From contig OX335652.1 of assembly GCA_946894095.1 (NCBI GenBank), positions 20,359,001 through 20,423,000 of the forward strand: a stretch of DNA of 64,000 nucleotides, given 5' to 3'. Below the pieces are notes generated by a model that saw only the letters and a program-made list of their open reading frames with translations, was not told the DNA's origin and ran no database searches. Shown here piece after piece: positions 10,285 to 21,170 of this stretch (positions within the stretch are counted from its first letter, which is position 1; every line of letters begins with the position of its first letter). The translations under genes and the position numbers were made by a program. The stretch comes from Incurvaria masculella. Lineage: Eukaryota; Arthropoda; Insecta; Lepidoptera; Incurvariidae.

Positions 10285-10885
10285 GAGCGACTCGTAGCTC
10301 AGAGGCGTATGGATTTGCTTTTCATGGTCACGAGTTCAAAACACGGCCCCGTACATGCAACCACTTTCTTTCTCTTATTGAGTCATCACTCATCCAGAGT
10401 GCATTTCGTTTCTAATTCGAGTTGTTCCACGGTTCGGAATCCACGTAAAACTGTAGATCACCTTCCCATTGATGGATACCATCGCGATGGATAAAGCATG
10501 ATAGAAACGACAATAGAAAATTAACCGTGTTTTTCAACCAGCAGGTCTGTTCCTGGCATTCAGTAATCAGAAATCAGGAATCCTGAGTTCAGAAAACCGC
10601 TTTTATAGCCGTTTTCAAAGCGAGTTTTTCGACGTAAAACATTGATTAATGAAAAAAACTATGCTCCAGAATATTTTAGTCAAGAAAATCGCTTTGAAAA
10701 CTGCTATAAAGACGGTTTTAGATACTCAAGATTCCTGATTACTGATTACGGAAGTCCAGGAATAGGCCTGCAGATCAATGAAGCCGTGTTCATAAAGGGA
10801 AGCAGGTCCTGGCATGGCATCTAATTGCTTCGAAAATGCGATGTCCTCCATCCATTTCCAGTTACATAAAAAATAACAGGGCTAA
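10285..10885 (+). mobile_element. SINE with tRNA-like head, interrupted by a MITE
   Basis: The head at about 10291-10345 has an A-box-like TAGCTCAGAGGCG and a B-box-like GAGTTCAAAAC. It is followed by CACTTTCTTTCTC, then the common body from TTCCACGGTTCGGAATCC. The body is cut at 10541 and resumes at 10774 (ATCAATGAAGCCGTG, then GGTCCTGGCATGGCATC). This shows that the tRNA-like head is joined to the same body that elsewhere follows a 5S-like head. Confidence 0.75.
10541..10773. mobile_element. Foldback MITE (TGTAGGCCTATTC type) inside a SINE
   Basis: The arms of about 90 bp are inverted: GCAGGTCTGTTCCTGG mirrors CCAGGAATAGGCCTGC, and CAGTAATCAG, ATCAGGAATC and TTTTCAAAGCGA repeat inverted. 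The insertion interrupts the SINE between CCAGTT-type and CAATG-type body text. A related copy lies at 13417-13624. Confidence 0.75.
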
Positions 10886-11533
10886 TCTAAAAGAGAAGAA
10901 TAGTAATTTCTAACAATTGTTTATGCATAACCATAGAAAATGTTGCATTTCTAGTCCTGTGATTGGAATTATCAAAGAGGTTGTCAAACGATGGATCAAT
11001 TCGACTGTCAATATGAACGAGCTTCGACACAACTAAACAAAAAACACAGCCTTTCACGTGTGAATCCTTTTCGATTTGCCAACTCACGGCCCGGTACGCG
11101 AGGACCTAAGGACACACTCACGGCAGAGAGAGCCGTGCAACTATTATTTCTCCCGAAGCCATATTTATTGAGTAAACATCGTGTGCGCCCACGCACCGCA
11201 CATGCAGCTTTCATTAGTGAGTAGACATAATAAATCCCTGTGTTTTCTTTACAAGCGCTCCCACATTGTGCTGGGCGCGTGGACAAACAGATCGACGCGG
11301 CGACGCGAGAGCTGCTTCGCCGTCCGCTGCCCGCCTGCTTCCCGTTTCCACCGACGCTGACTAGCGACCGCATCAACACTCGCGCAGCCTATTACGGCTA
11401 TCGTGAAGTCACAAGAAATTTGAAAATTTTAAGAAATGCTTTCTTTGTCCATTGGTCAAGGTACAATTTTGCACGGCGACTGCCATTAAAATCACGAAAT
11501 CGTCTTCCTACCTCTAAACGTTGTCAGATTTTT
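10886..11533. other. Single-copy stretch, partly GC-rich
   Basis: 11260-11400 is CpG-rich. Overlapping open frames of 123 and 132 codons on opposite strands cover it, but neither shows a recognisable domain. It is possibly a regulatory patch. Confidence 0.3.
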
Positions 11534-11832
11534 AAAAACCGGCCAAGTGCGTGTCGGACTCGCACACGAAGGGTTCCGTACCATCGTACAAGATTTAACT
11601 CAAAAATATCACGTTTTTTGTATGGGGCCCTTTTTTAATTATTATATTTTTTTAATTTTACATATTTTTTGTTGTAGCGGCAAAATAAATACACACTCTG
11701 TGAAAATTTCAGCTCTCTACCTATTACGGTTCATGAGATACAGCCCTGTGACAGACGGACGGACGGACGGACGGACGGACAGCGGAGGCTTAGTAATAGG
11801 GTTCCGTTTTCACCCTTTGGGTACGGAACCCT
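11534..11832 (+). repeat. GTGCGAG repeat, copy 5, complete
   Basis: Sense copy from AAAACCGGCCAAGTGCGTG to GGGTACGGAACCCT with a (GACG) run near 11753-11778. Confidence 0.92.
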
Positions 11833-13416
11833 AATAACTTGAGAAAGCTTAAATCTTTGTCCGTATGTTTTGATGTTTTTGTAAATATTTGTATTTTCCC
11901 GTAAAAAAAACACACATGAACGAAAAACCTACAACTTTCTTCCAACGTTTATTAGCCAATATTTACCAATCCAAAGGGAATTTCTAAAAAGTAAAACATA
12001 CAAACAATAAATTTCAGTAACATATTTTAGAATAAAAAAATAAAAAAACAGCATGGAAACAGTTATCGCCTGTAGTATGAGGAATTAATAGGGTAATTCG
12101 TTTAAGCATTTATGAATGTATTTGTTTCAAGTGTAACTTTGCAGAACAATTGACAACCGGCCAGTCAGTGCTACAAATATTAATTTGAAATTATTTAGCA
12201 ACATCTCTTTTAACTCGACTACGGTGAAACCAATAGGAAGGGCTTATTATTTATGCATTCTATGTATGTATGTTTGTATTTACGTATGTTTCACCGTAGC
12301 GCATAAACTATTCATTCGATTTTGTCGAAGAAGATCTCAATCGATTCGTTATTATGAAGGCAAGTGTCTCGAAAGGAATGACTACGTTTATTTTTATCAT
12401 TCAGGGTACCAAAAGAATGAACTTTGGTATCGGCGGCAGCGAGATGGCGGCGCAGAGCACCTCGACAGAAGCCAAGAAGGCACTCGCTGAATATTCCCCT
12501 ACTTATTACAATAACGAGCGCTCTCAACGTCCCGCTGCTCCGCCCCGGGCCTCTAATGTTATACATTAGAGGCGAGAGTACGATATGTAGCTGCGTCTCC
12601 GCCGCTGCCTGCTCTTCGCCGCGCCATGCTGCGCGCCTATCACCAGAAAAACAAAACACTGTAGGCACTCTTCATTTTAAAATACACGTCAAAATTAAAA
12701 ATAAATAAAAATTAAATCTATAAATGCAAGATCGAATTGGAAAGTTTGTCAAGCTCGGCCGACACGCTTCGATGGTTGTTACACTGGCTAGTTGTGCACA
12801 CACTCAAGACATACATACATATATTACATACATACACCCTTATTACACATTAGTACATTACACACCCTCTCTCACCCTCTCACACACACACACCCAAACA
12901 CCCTTTCATACACACGGTCGTGGAATGTAGCAAGTTACATTTCATTTGTCAGACATTTCAGAAATTTATGAACAATAAAACTTTGTCATTGGCTTAGAAA
13001 TATTAAAAGATTAGCTGTAAGGTTTCTTATAAAACGTAATAAACTTTTCACAGGTGTGGGACCTTTTTATTACGACTTCGTTCACTCAATGAATTTTGAC
13101 GTCTATTGGCAATGTATTTTAAAATCATCTTTGTTTACTTATAATGTGTATATTTTTAGGTACATCGCAAAGGTATACTACCAAAAAGAACAAATGGCTC
13201 GATTTTTCTGAGTGCAACAATAAATAAATGAATAAGCTGTCGTCTAGACTAGACTCGTTGCTTGACTAGTTGCTAGGAGCGGTTTTCGTCCTATGATGGG
13301 CAGCATAAAAGCATTCCTAAGGTTGTTTTCAAAAGGAATTGCACGAATTTCAATTACAATAAGTGGATGGGTGGAAATGTCGTGCCCAGGCAACCTTGTG
13401 AAGAACATACCATGTC
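11833..13416. other. Mixed stretch: CpG-rich patch, CA repeat, no gene called
   Basis: 12420-12640 is GC-rich and contains an 11-bp perfect stem (GCCTCTAATGT with ACATTAGAGGC) at 12549-12573. A CA-rich microsatellite lies at about 12800-12905. Overlapping open frames of 71-118 codons run in several frames across the GC-rich patch, a pattern of composition rather than of a gene. Confidence 0.35.
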
Positions 13417-13624
13417 CAGTAGGTATATTCTTAAAATTCCGTGCTCAGAAATCAGGTATCTTTCAATCAAGAAAATCGCGTTGACAATCGCTTTAACGGA
13501 AAACCTTGAATCATCCAAATACCTGCCAGAATCTTTCCGTCGAGAGCTCCACTATAAAGGCGGATTTATTGACTGAAACATTCCTGATTCCTGAGCGCGG
13601 AATTCAAAGAATAGGCCTACAGGT
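13417..13624. mobile_element. Foldback MITE (TGTAGGCCTATTC type), second copy
   Basis: The left end CAGTAGGTATATTCTTAAAA mirrors the right end AATTCAAAGAATAGGCCTAC. TCAGAAATCAGG is mirrored by CCTGATTCCTGA. It is more diverged than the copy at 10541. Confidence 0.65.
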
Positions 13625-13669
13625 TGATGGTGTACATTCAAAAGATACCATGAACTTTAAAGTGTTCTT

Positions 13670-13845
13670 TTATACCCGGCTCCGTTGTTTTGGACTGATG
13701 TCGGGCCGATTTTTTTCCTGGATAATGTGAGTCCTTCATACGAACTTTCAGAATTTAATTTTCACCACAAAAGGTCCTTCTCCAAGATCCAGACTATCTC
13801 GAGATCAGACACAGAGATACTTTCGCATTTATTATATTAGTATGT
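13670..13845 (-). mobile_element. Degraded Helitron
   Basis: The minus strand reads a TACTAATATAATAAATGCG start and an AACGGAGCCGGGTATAAAA end, like the other Helitrons but with the terminal CTAG lost. Confidence 0.45.
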
Positions 13846-14094
13846 ATATGGATAGTATGGATTGATTAGAAGCTTATGTATGTTACGATTAATTCCAAAA
13901 TCTGTGTGCTTTCGATTCCAATAAGTTATTTTTGGTCATTAATAGTGCGATTTTAATCGTTGCCAACAAACTAGGTGCCAGATCATGGCTGTTAAGCAAT
14001 ACTGGGCGCGGTAGTATTGTAAAATCCGAGTAATACCGGTCCCGATCCTTACTCACTAAGTCAGGGTTGGTGGCCGGCCACGCATTGAATGAAT

Positions 14095-14437
14095 ACCGGC
14101 CAAGTTCGAGTCGGACTCGCACACGAAGGGTGCCGTACCCATAGGGTACCAAACGGAAGCCTATTACTAAGCCTCTGCTGTCCGTCCGTCCGTCCGTCGG
14201 TCACAGGGCTGTATCTCATAAACCTTAATAGCTAGGCAGCTGAAGTTTTCTCAGAGTATGTATTTATTTTGCCGCTATAGCAACATTAATATTAAAAATT
14301 AATAAATATTTAAGGGGGATCCCTTTAATTTTCATTATTTTTAACCCTACAAAAAACGTGAATTTTTTGGGTTAAATCTTGTACGATGGCAAGGTACCCT
14401 TCGTGTGCGAGTCCGATTCGAACTTGGCCGTTTTTTG
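14095..14437. repeat. GTGCGAG repeat, head-to-head composite
   Basis: A plus-strand head (CCGGCCAAGTTCGAGTCGG) runs directly into an otherwise complete minus-strand copy ending GAGTCCGATTCGAACTTGG. Both outer ends are therefore heads. The same structure occurs at 59786-60179. Confidence 0.8.
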
Positions 14438-15123
14438 ATCTGCGCTTCGTATGAATGTTGGGCGCTTTCGGTATCATTCGGGGTTGGCGATTCTCACGGC
14501 GAGGGTCAGAGTGGCACATTAGTACAGCTTCAGGTCGGTACACCGCTCGCAGCGCGCGCCGCCGCCGCCGCCGCCTCCGGACGGCTTTCTTACGTCCATT
14601 ATCTAAAAGCTCGGAGCGCTATCACACTGTTCACGCCGGCCGGAACTTTCGGTGGAGCTTTTGGTAATTCAAAAAAGTATTTACCAACGTGATTTCTGGG
14701 ATTTATGTTACTGTCGGTGTATGAAATTGTTCATAAATTTGATTGCTATTATTATTAGAATTGTGTTATAAACGTTTTTTGGAATGTTCTGACAAGCAAC
14801 CATAATACACTTTATGATACTTGCATAAAGCATTGAAAGCAATAAAAGAATAAAAATTTAACACAAATAAACTGATTTTTTTACATTTCATCTGAATACG
14901 TATCCAATATATTTTAAATATTCTTGAAACATATTGTTTCAAAAATTGTAACAAAATAATTCTTTCGATTTCTTATTCCTTTCGATTGCAATTTTCTATA
15001 AAACATAATATAAACAAATGAAAAATAGCAAAGACTGTATCGGTGACACAATGGCAGTAGTAATGCAAACTAAACTAACCCTGGCGGAATCAACTCTACC
15101 ACCTAATAAGAAAGGGGACGTAT
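14438..15123. other. Single-copy stretch with GCC run
   Basis: A (GCC)n run lies at about 14557-14576, inside a GC-rich 150 bp. The rest is AT-rich. No gene was recognised. Confidence 0.35.
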
Positions 15124-15247
15124 AGATCGACGTGGAATCCGAAATATTAGCAGCCCCAATGGCAGTAAACGGTCAACCATCCAGAAACGAGTGCCTTCAC
15201 TTCGATTGAATGGCAAGGCGTCGCGCCACTGGGTTACCTAGGATGAC
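15124..15247 (-). mobile_element. SINE 5' fragment
   Basis: The minus-strand head of the shared SINE: CCAGTGGCGCGACGCCTTGC then GGTTGACCGTTTACTGCC and a GATTCCACGTCG B-box remnant. The 5S-like part is badly eroded. Confidence 0.5.
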
Positions 15248-15451
15248 GTCTTCAATGTTTGAAATTCCTTCCCTTACATGTTTTAGAAGTTCCACTTAAC
15301 ACATTTATTTTACAGGAAGAGCTTGTCCATGAAGAATACTCGTCGAAGTTGCATAACGCTCCGTCCCCTTTCTACCATCGCTCATCGCGTAACTGGCTGA
15401 GAATGCACCCAATTACCGTCGATATTCCAAAAATAAGATTTAACCAATCCT

Positions 15452-15575
15452 CTAGACCCTTTATGCAAAGGAATGGACTCCCCTACCGAGGTATTTCTCC
15501 CAAAGTACAACCTGGGGTTTTTTGCAGTTTTGAAAGCCTACGGGCGCTGTCAAGCACCTCTTACGTGAGGGCCTG
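15452..15575 (+). pseudogene. LINE C-terminal fragment (FKHGVKKHL type)
   Basis: It contains GGAATGGACTCCCCTACCGA, TTTCTCCCAAAGTACAACCT and CACCTCTTACGTGAGG, matching the LINE 3' pieces at 51409 and 56340. The open frame running through it from 15259 is not a separate gene. Confidence 0.55.
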
Positions 15576-15714
15576 CAGCGGGAGCACAAACGAACGATAC
15601 GGCTATATCCATGTGATAAATATATATATGTCTCGTTTCGTCTCGCCCGATAAACGAAACAAAATACATTTATGGCATCGCTACAGCCGTCTCGCTGCGT
15701 TTGTGCTCCCGCTG
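15576..15714. mobile_element. 139-bp MITE with ~55-bp inverted ends
   Basis: CAGCGGGAGCACAAACG at the left mirrors CGTTTGTGCTCCCGCTG at the right, with TACGGCT and TGATAAAT also mirrored. It sits at the end of the LINE fragment. Confidence 0.7.
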
Positions 15715-15763
15715 GCGGCGTAGGAATCGTCAGTATTTCAAATATGTTACGTACAAAAAAGTG

Positions 15764-16032
15764 CAAGTCTGCCTCGTACAACACGAAGGGTTCCGTACGT
15801 AGTACAAGATTTAACACCAAAAGATCACGTTTTTAGTATGGGAACCCCATTTATTTTCTATGATTTTTTCATTTTTCCTATTTGTTGTTATAGCGGCAAA
15901 ATAAACTTACACTCTGTAAACATTTCTGCTGCCTAACTATTAAGGTTCATGAGATACAGCTCTGTGACGGGCGGACGGACTGCGGAGGCTTAGTAATAGG
16001 GTTCCGTTGGCACCGTTTGGGTCCGGAACCCT
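15764..16032 (+). repeat. GTGCGAG repeat, copy 7
   Basis: Sense copy with a damaged head palindrome (GTGCAAGTCTGCCTCGTAC) and a very short GACG run (GGGCGGACGGAC). Confidence 0.8.
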
Positions 16033-16404
16033 AGAAATGATGTCTCCGGTAATAAGGGACGTGTGAGAGAGCGCTAGATGTCGGCTCCGGAGCGCGGCGA
16101 CGACATTCTGCGCCGCCGGCAACAATCGGCGGCGAGCGCGCGTGATTAATTCCACGCCGAGCGCTATTCCAATCGAGTTAATTTGGTCAGGACGCGAGCG
16201 ATAAATAAAGGAGCAAGAATGTGTCGTTTTGAGAGATTGCGATCTGATGCGGCAGTTCCGGTAGAGACGACGCTCTGTGGCGACCCGCCGTTATGAAATC
16301 CATCCACCCATTACTAATCTGCTCTTTAAAAAAGGCGTTTTCTTTAAATTTAAATTCTCTTCAAAAATGCGGTCACTACATATGGGCCTCATATGTAGTT
16401 ACTG
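16033..16404. other. GC-rich single-copy patch
   Basis: About 16075-16200 is CpG-rich with no supported coding frame. Confidence 0.3.
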
Positions 16405-16568
16405 CCTTTTTAATAAGGAGTATTGAACGAGGAAAGTGGTGCGGTGCCTTGAAAGCATCGTGGGTTCAAATCCCGCTCCGTTCATGCACCATTTTCTTTG
16501 TCTTTCCGAGTCGGTTCCACGGTTCGGAATTTAGGTAAAACTGTAGGTCTCCGTCCCATAAAAGGTGT
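16405..16568 (+). mobile_element. SINE with tRNA-like head, cut by a TTAA element
   Basis: The head is tRNA-like. TGAACG pairs with CGTTCA as an acceptor-type stem, and GTGGG TTCAAAT CCCGC forms a good T-arm (B box). It continues through GCACCATTTTC into the body GGTTCCACGGTTCGGAAT and AAAACTGTAGGT. It stops where a family A TTAA element starts. This is the best evidence in the window that the head of the 19-21 kb array derives from a tRNA. Confidence 0.75.
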
Positions 16569-17117
16569 TTAAGGTGGCCCAACCCGGCGGGCCTAACACA
16601 TTCGCGGGCACGGTACAAAACCGTGCTGTTGCGCTCTGGGACCTTCTCTGTTTCAAAAAATAAGACAGGCTCCGTGATGAGGAAGATGCAACATGTCTAC
16701 AAAAAAGACAATGTGCATAGTGTATGATTTGGTAAGATTTACGAAAATTTTAATTTCAAAATGACTTATAGCTAAAAGTAAACCACGACCGCTGTAGTCA
16801 AAAATCTAGCAAAAACCAAATAGATAATAAATCTTGATTAAATAAGCTATGTCTGATGACTAATCTTTATAAGATGTTCTTACTTTATCATTGCGTAATC
16901 CACCTTCAAAGTTATTGTATAAAATGCGCGAAAAATTCGAACTTTCGGACCTTATAACTTAGAAACCAAACTCAATTTTACAATGCCAATGGTCATCAGA
17001 CATCTAGTTCGATCAAATACAGCTATTTTGAGCAAAATTTTGGATCTCTGACAAGAACTATAGGCGTGATCTTCTTTCCCCTTTTGTATGGGGAGATGAG
17101 CGGGATGGGCCACCTAA
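16569..17117 (+). mobile_element. TTAA-flanked DNA element, family A
   Basis: Starts TTAAGGTGGCCCAACCCGG and ends GATGGGCCACCTAA. The outer right tetramer is CTAA, probably one mutation from TTAA. Length ~549 bp, no transposase. Confidence 0.75.
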
Positions 17118-17464
17118 GTCATCGAGTAAGGAAGAAAAGAAAGAAGTATTAAATAAACAAGGCACCTGTCCATTTGCTTCACGATTTAAAAACAACCATA
17201 TCCCAAACACTCGCGATTATATTTTCTTTCAACCCGTCATTATGTGCTATGCCAAATGCGACCACTACACAGAATTTAGTTGTAGGCTGCGATATACCAT
17301 CGTATTAACATAATTATTGTCAAATGTTTAGTTTTTATACTTTTTTTGGTATTGTTTTTTAATTTAAAGTTAATAATGTATATAATTGTGTTATTACTTA
17401 AGCATACTTGAATAAAATGTATTCTGTTTCCATTCCCGACGTCAGAAGTAGTTGAAATGATAAA
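17118..17464. other. AT-rich stretch, no feature recognised
   Basis: No open frame of note and no recognised family member. Confidence 0.35.
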
Positions 17465-17670
17465 CAATTTTATATTCATTTCATTTCATTTATTTAAACT
17501 TTTCGGTAGTCAAACTACACTAACTTACGTCACAAAGATCCGCGAAATCGATCAACCCAGTAAAGAAGAACCCGCAAAAAAACTTCACGGGTTTACATAA
17601 CATTTTTTTTCCGTCCACAATTATGAAATACACACATCTAAATGTATATGTAGATAATTTATATTATGTA
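17465..17670 (-). mobile_element. Retrotransposon 3' end with (AAATG)n tail
   Basis: On the minus strand it ends in GTTTAAATAAATGAAATGAA. The block GTTCTTCTTTACTGGGTTGA precedes the tail. A second copy at 21107-21660 is split by an insertion and serves as the control for its target site. Confidence 0.65.
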
Positions 17671-18021
17671 TCAGTACTTGCAACCAATCGCTTTTGCGGC
17701 TAAAACATTCCTCCCAAATCTTTCTCCATTGCTCCTACATCCTGTAATAAAGCGTAGGGGGTCTCCAATTCCATTGACGTCATTTCCAGGTGGCCGAGCA
17801 CATGTCGCGGCTAGATAACCGATCGGGATTTCGTCGCTGGCCCATTTCGACCGCAAAGTTGGGCCATTCGAAATAACTCCCCGCGGTCGGGCGGGCGCCG
17901 GAATGTGGACGCAGCTCGGACAAATCGCCTCAGATTTATTGATAAGGAGCGAATGAATGCCTGCCCCTACCCCGCTGTCACCCCCGCCGCCGCCGCAACC
18001 ACCGAGCTCGATGCAAGACTA
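17671..18021. other. GC-rich single-copy patch
   Basis: 17880-18010 is CpG-rich. No gene recognised. Confidence 0.3.
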
Positions 18022-18260
18022 TTAAGGTGCCCCCGGAGGCGACTTTGCCCATACATCCGTAGTTGACTAATCATTTGAAAACCGCTGTTGCGATTTACCT
18101 GTGTTTTTTTCCCCTGTATCTATGGATCAATATCTGTGTCTGCATGCTATTGTTTTTTAAAAAAATCAACCCTCTTACAAATGACAGCAAGAACAAAATT
18201 TGCCGTTTTTGGGGGTAAATCGACCAATATTCAGAAGGGTTATTAGCTTCATTATACACG
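18022..18260 (-). mobile_element. TTAA foldback element, family B, partial
   Basis: Starts TTAAGGTGCCCCC, then CCCATACATCCGTAGTTGAC and TATCTGTGTCTGCATGC, matching the inverted right half of the intact copy at 35552-35927. It is more diverged. Confidence 0.55.
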
Positions 18261-19160
18261 TTCGTGTGAGATATAAATAGCATGCAAACATCCGTAATAT
18301 AGTCATATTTAAAAATAAACAAGAAAATTTGAATTAGGTATTATAGTTTTTACAGCATTTGTCGACTACGAAAATTGACCGAAAATCGACTAAAATCTAG
18401 GCCGCTTTCGGCGTCGATCGCTTCGCACGCGGGTGTGTGGGGCTTGGAGCGGAAGGGCCGGGCGGCAGGGAAGCACGTTACCTACATTACCTACACTACT
18501 ACTGCTTGCTTTTTAGTCATCAGTGCAGGTGCGAACGGGAAGCGTGTAGGTCGTTTTTTTCGGCTGGTGTCAGCTGAGGTGATTAGCATACGAGTTGCGT
18601 TTCTGATTTAGCGGTCCGAAGTACGACCTACTGTGTATTTAGGGAATCTAATCATTTGGGCTGAATAACGAAATCGATTTACTTTGCGTTTTGGTTTTGC
18701 GTCGTACTGTATGGAATATTTTATATTGGCAAATACAAAATTGGAAAATTTTTACATTGAGTGATCGTTTTGACTAGAAGTACTTGACTAGGTAGGTAGG
18801 TACCTAGTTTTGACTCGGGCGGGAGAGGAGGGGTTCCAAGAGAGGTTACCTAAAACATCGTACTTACAAGACAGCCTATATGTAGGTACCTCTATTCGTA
18901 TAGCCTGCATTTGATGCACTTTTGCCTCACGCGAAGTACCTAGTCAGAGTGTAAGCCTTCCGATTCTTGCGCTAATTAGTTGACATACGGAATACACACT
19001 CCTGAATTTTCACAGCAGCTTCCGACCTATTTTGGCGCATTTACGGAGCATATTTTTAATTTGTTAGCGCTGATTCGGAAACACTTGAAAATGTTTCATT
19101 TCGTGTCACTCATTCCGTGTGGCGATGCGATCGATTATACCAAATGTCGTGTAGTCATGT
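18261..19160. other. Single-copy stretch, no gene recognised
   Basis: About 900 bp. A GC-rich 200 bp lies near 18410-18550. Frames are short and without known domains. Confidence 0.35.
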
Positions 19161-19914
19161 AGCTCAGGGGCGCAAGGCCTTGCTTCTCATGGCAAAGACC
19201 ATGAGTTCAATCCTCATCTCGTTTATGCACCGCTTATTAGCTCAGGGGCGCAGGGACTTGCTTCTCATGGCAAAGGCCATGAGTTCAATCCACACTCCGT
19301 TCATGGACCACTTTTTTTAGCTCAGGGGCGCGGGGCCTTGCTTCTCATGGCAAAGACCATTAGTTCATTCATCATCTCGTTTATGCACCGCTTTTTTAGC
19401 TCAGGGGCGCAGGGACTTGCTTCTCATGGCAAAGGTCATGGGTTCAATCCTCACCTCGTTCATGTTCAACTTTTTTAGCTCAGGGGCGCGGGGCCTTGAT
19501 TCGCATGGCAAAGACCATTAGTTCATTCATCATCTCGTTTATGCACCGCTTTTTTAGCTCAGGGGCGCAGGGACTTGCTTCTCATGGCAAAGGTCATGGG
19601 TTCAATCCTCACCTCGTTCATGTTCAACTTTTTTAGCTCAGGGGCGCGGGGCCTTGATTCGCATGGCAAAGACCATGAGTTCAATCCACACTCCGTTCAT
19701 GCACCACTTTTTTAAGCTCAGGGGCGCAGGGCCTTGCTTCTGATAGCAAAGATGATGAGTTTAATCTTCACCCTGTTCATGCACCACTTTTTTAGCTCGA
19801 GGGCGCAGGGCCTTGCTTCTCATGGCAAATGTCGTGAGTTCAATCCACACTCCGTTCATGCATCACTTTTTTAGCTCAGGGGCGTGGGGCTTGCTTCTCA
19901 TGACCAAGACCATG

Positions 19915-20341
19915 TAGACCTGTCGAAGCGGATCAAATTGGCATGATAAATTATGATAATTCTGAAGTCGCTGATTTTTTTACAGGCGACTATTTGTTCA
20001 TTCCTAGTATGGAAAATAATAATTTAGAGACTTAAATATTTTATTGTAATTATAATGAGCCATTTTTTTGTTTTGCTATGTTCCCAAAAAGCAATTTTTC
20101 TAAACTTTTTCTTACGACATGGAAATAAAGTTTTAAGCAATGTACAATCATAAAATTTAACTTAAATATTTTATTCAATCTTTTAGATCGAATTATTGAA
20201 AATACCTAAATAATTTCAAACGCACCAATCCGAATTTTCTAATCTTTTGCACCCAACCTTCCATAAGGAAACTACATCGCCTGTAAAAAAATCTGCGACT
20301 TTATAATTATCGAACCCTTTATTGCTCTAGCTGCTGGGCTA
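19915..20341. mobile_element. 427-bp insertion in array unit 10
   Basis: The interrupted unit reads ...AAGACCATG before and ATGAGTTCAATCC after, so ATG may be a 3-bp duplication. Inside are inverted repeats of about 35 bp: GATAATTCTGAAGTCGCTGA with TTTTTTTACAGGCGAC (19955-19990) mirrored at 20277-20312. It is probably a MITE. No coding sequence. Confidence 0.65.
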
Positions 20342-20540
20342 ATGAGTTCAATCCACACTCCGTTCATGTACTACTTTTTTTAGCTCAGGGGCGCAGGGCC
20401 TTGCTTCTAATGGCAAAGGTCGTGAGCTCAATCCACACTCCGATCATGCATCACTTTTTTTTAGCTCAGGGGCGTGGGGCCTTGCTTCTCATGGCAAAGA
20501 CCATGAGTTCAATCCGCACTCCGTTCATGTACTACTTTTT

Positions 20541-20832
20541 AGGGTTCCGTACCCAAAGGGTGAAAACGGAACCTTATTACTAAGCCTCTTCTGTCCGTCC
20601 GTCCGTCCGTCTGTCAAAGGGCTGTATCTCATGAACCGTAATAGGTGGATGGCTGAAATTTTCACAGAGTGTGTATTTATTTTGCCGCTATAACAACAAA
20701 TAGGTAAAAATACAAAAATAAAAAAAAATGAAGGGGCCCCCATACAAAAAACGTAATTAATCGGTGTTAAATGATGTACGAAGGTACGGAACCCTTCGTG
20801 CGCGAGTCCGACTCGCACTTGGCCGGTTTTTT
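20541..20832 (-). repeat. GTGCGAG repeat, copy 8, inserted in the array
   Basis: Complete minus-strand copy from AGGGTTCCGTACCC to GACTCGCACTTGGCCGG, placed exactly in the poly-T end of unit 12. The array resumes with TTTAGCTCAGGGGC. It is younger than the array. Confidence 0.92.
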
Positions 20833-21170
20833 TAGCTCAGGGGCGCGGGGCCTTGCTTCTCATGGCAGACCATGAGTTTAATCCACACTCCGTTCAACCA
20901 CCACTTTTTTTTTTAGTTTAGGGGCGCGGGGCCTTGCTTCTCATGGCAAAGACCGTAAGTGCAATCCTCATCTCGTTTATGCACCACTTTTTTAGGTCAG
21001 GGGCGCAGGGACTTGCTTCTCATGGCAAAGGTCATGAGTTCCATTACCACCCGGTTCATGCACAAATTTATTTTCCTTTCTGAGTTGCAGAGCGAATGCG
21101 AGCTGTTCTTTCATTTCATTTCATTTCATTTATTTAAACTTTTTGGTAGTCAAACTACACTAAGTTACGT

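Larger units (their letters stand above)
19161..21075 (+). repeat. Tandem array of ~15 tRNA-like units (~79 bp)
   Basis: Units begin AGCTCAGGGGCGC at 19161, 19239, 19319, 19398, 19477, 19556, 19635, 19715, 19794, 19873, 20382, 20463, 20834, 20915 and 20994. Spacing is 78-81 bp once the two insertions are removed. Each unit has an A-box-like TAGCTCAGGGGC, a B-box-like GAGTTCAATCC about 40 bases later, CTCCGTTCATGCACCAC and a T run of 5-9, which is an RNA polymerase III stop signal. The last unit runs into TTTCCTTTCTGAGTTGCAGAG, which matches the start of the SINE body after single tRNA-like heads (10360, 16490). The array therefore looks like an amplified SINE head. The 5' acceptor half seen at 16420 is missing from the units, so correct folding as tRNA is doubtful. 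Confidence 0.85.

Noticed and set aside
15259..15723. 154-codon frame as a gene
   Set aside because: Its second half is a LINE 3' fragment followed by a MITE; the first half has no known domain.
19161..21075. CRISPR-like array
   Set aside because: The repeats are directly tandem with no unique spacers, the units are tRNA-like, and the surrounding DNA is eukaryotic.
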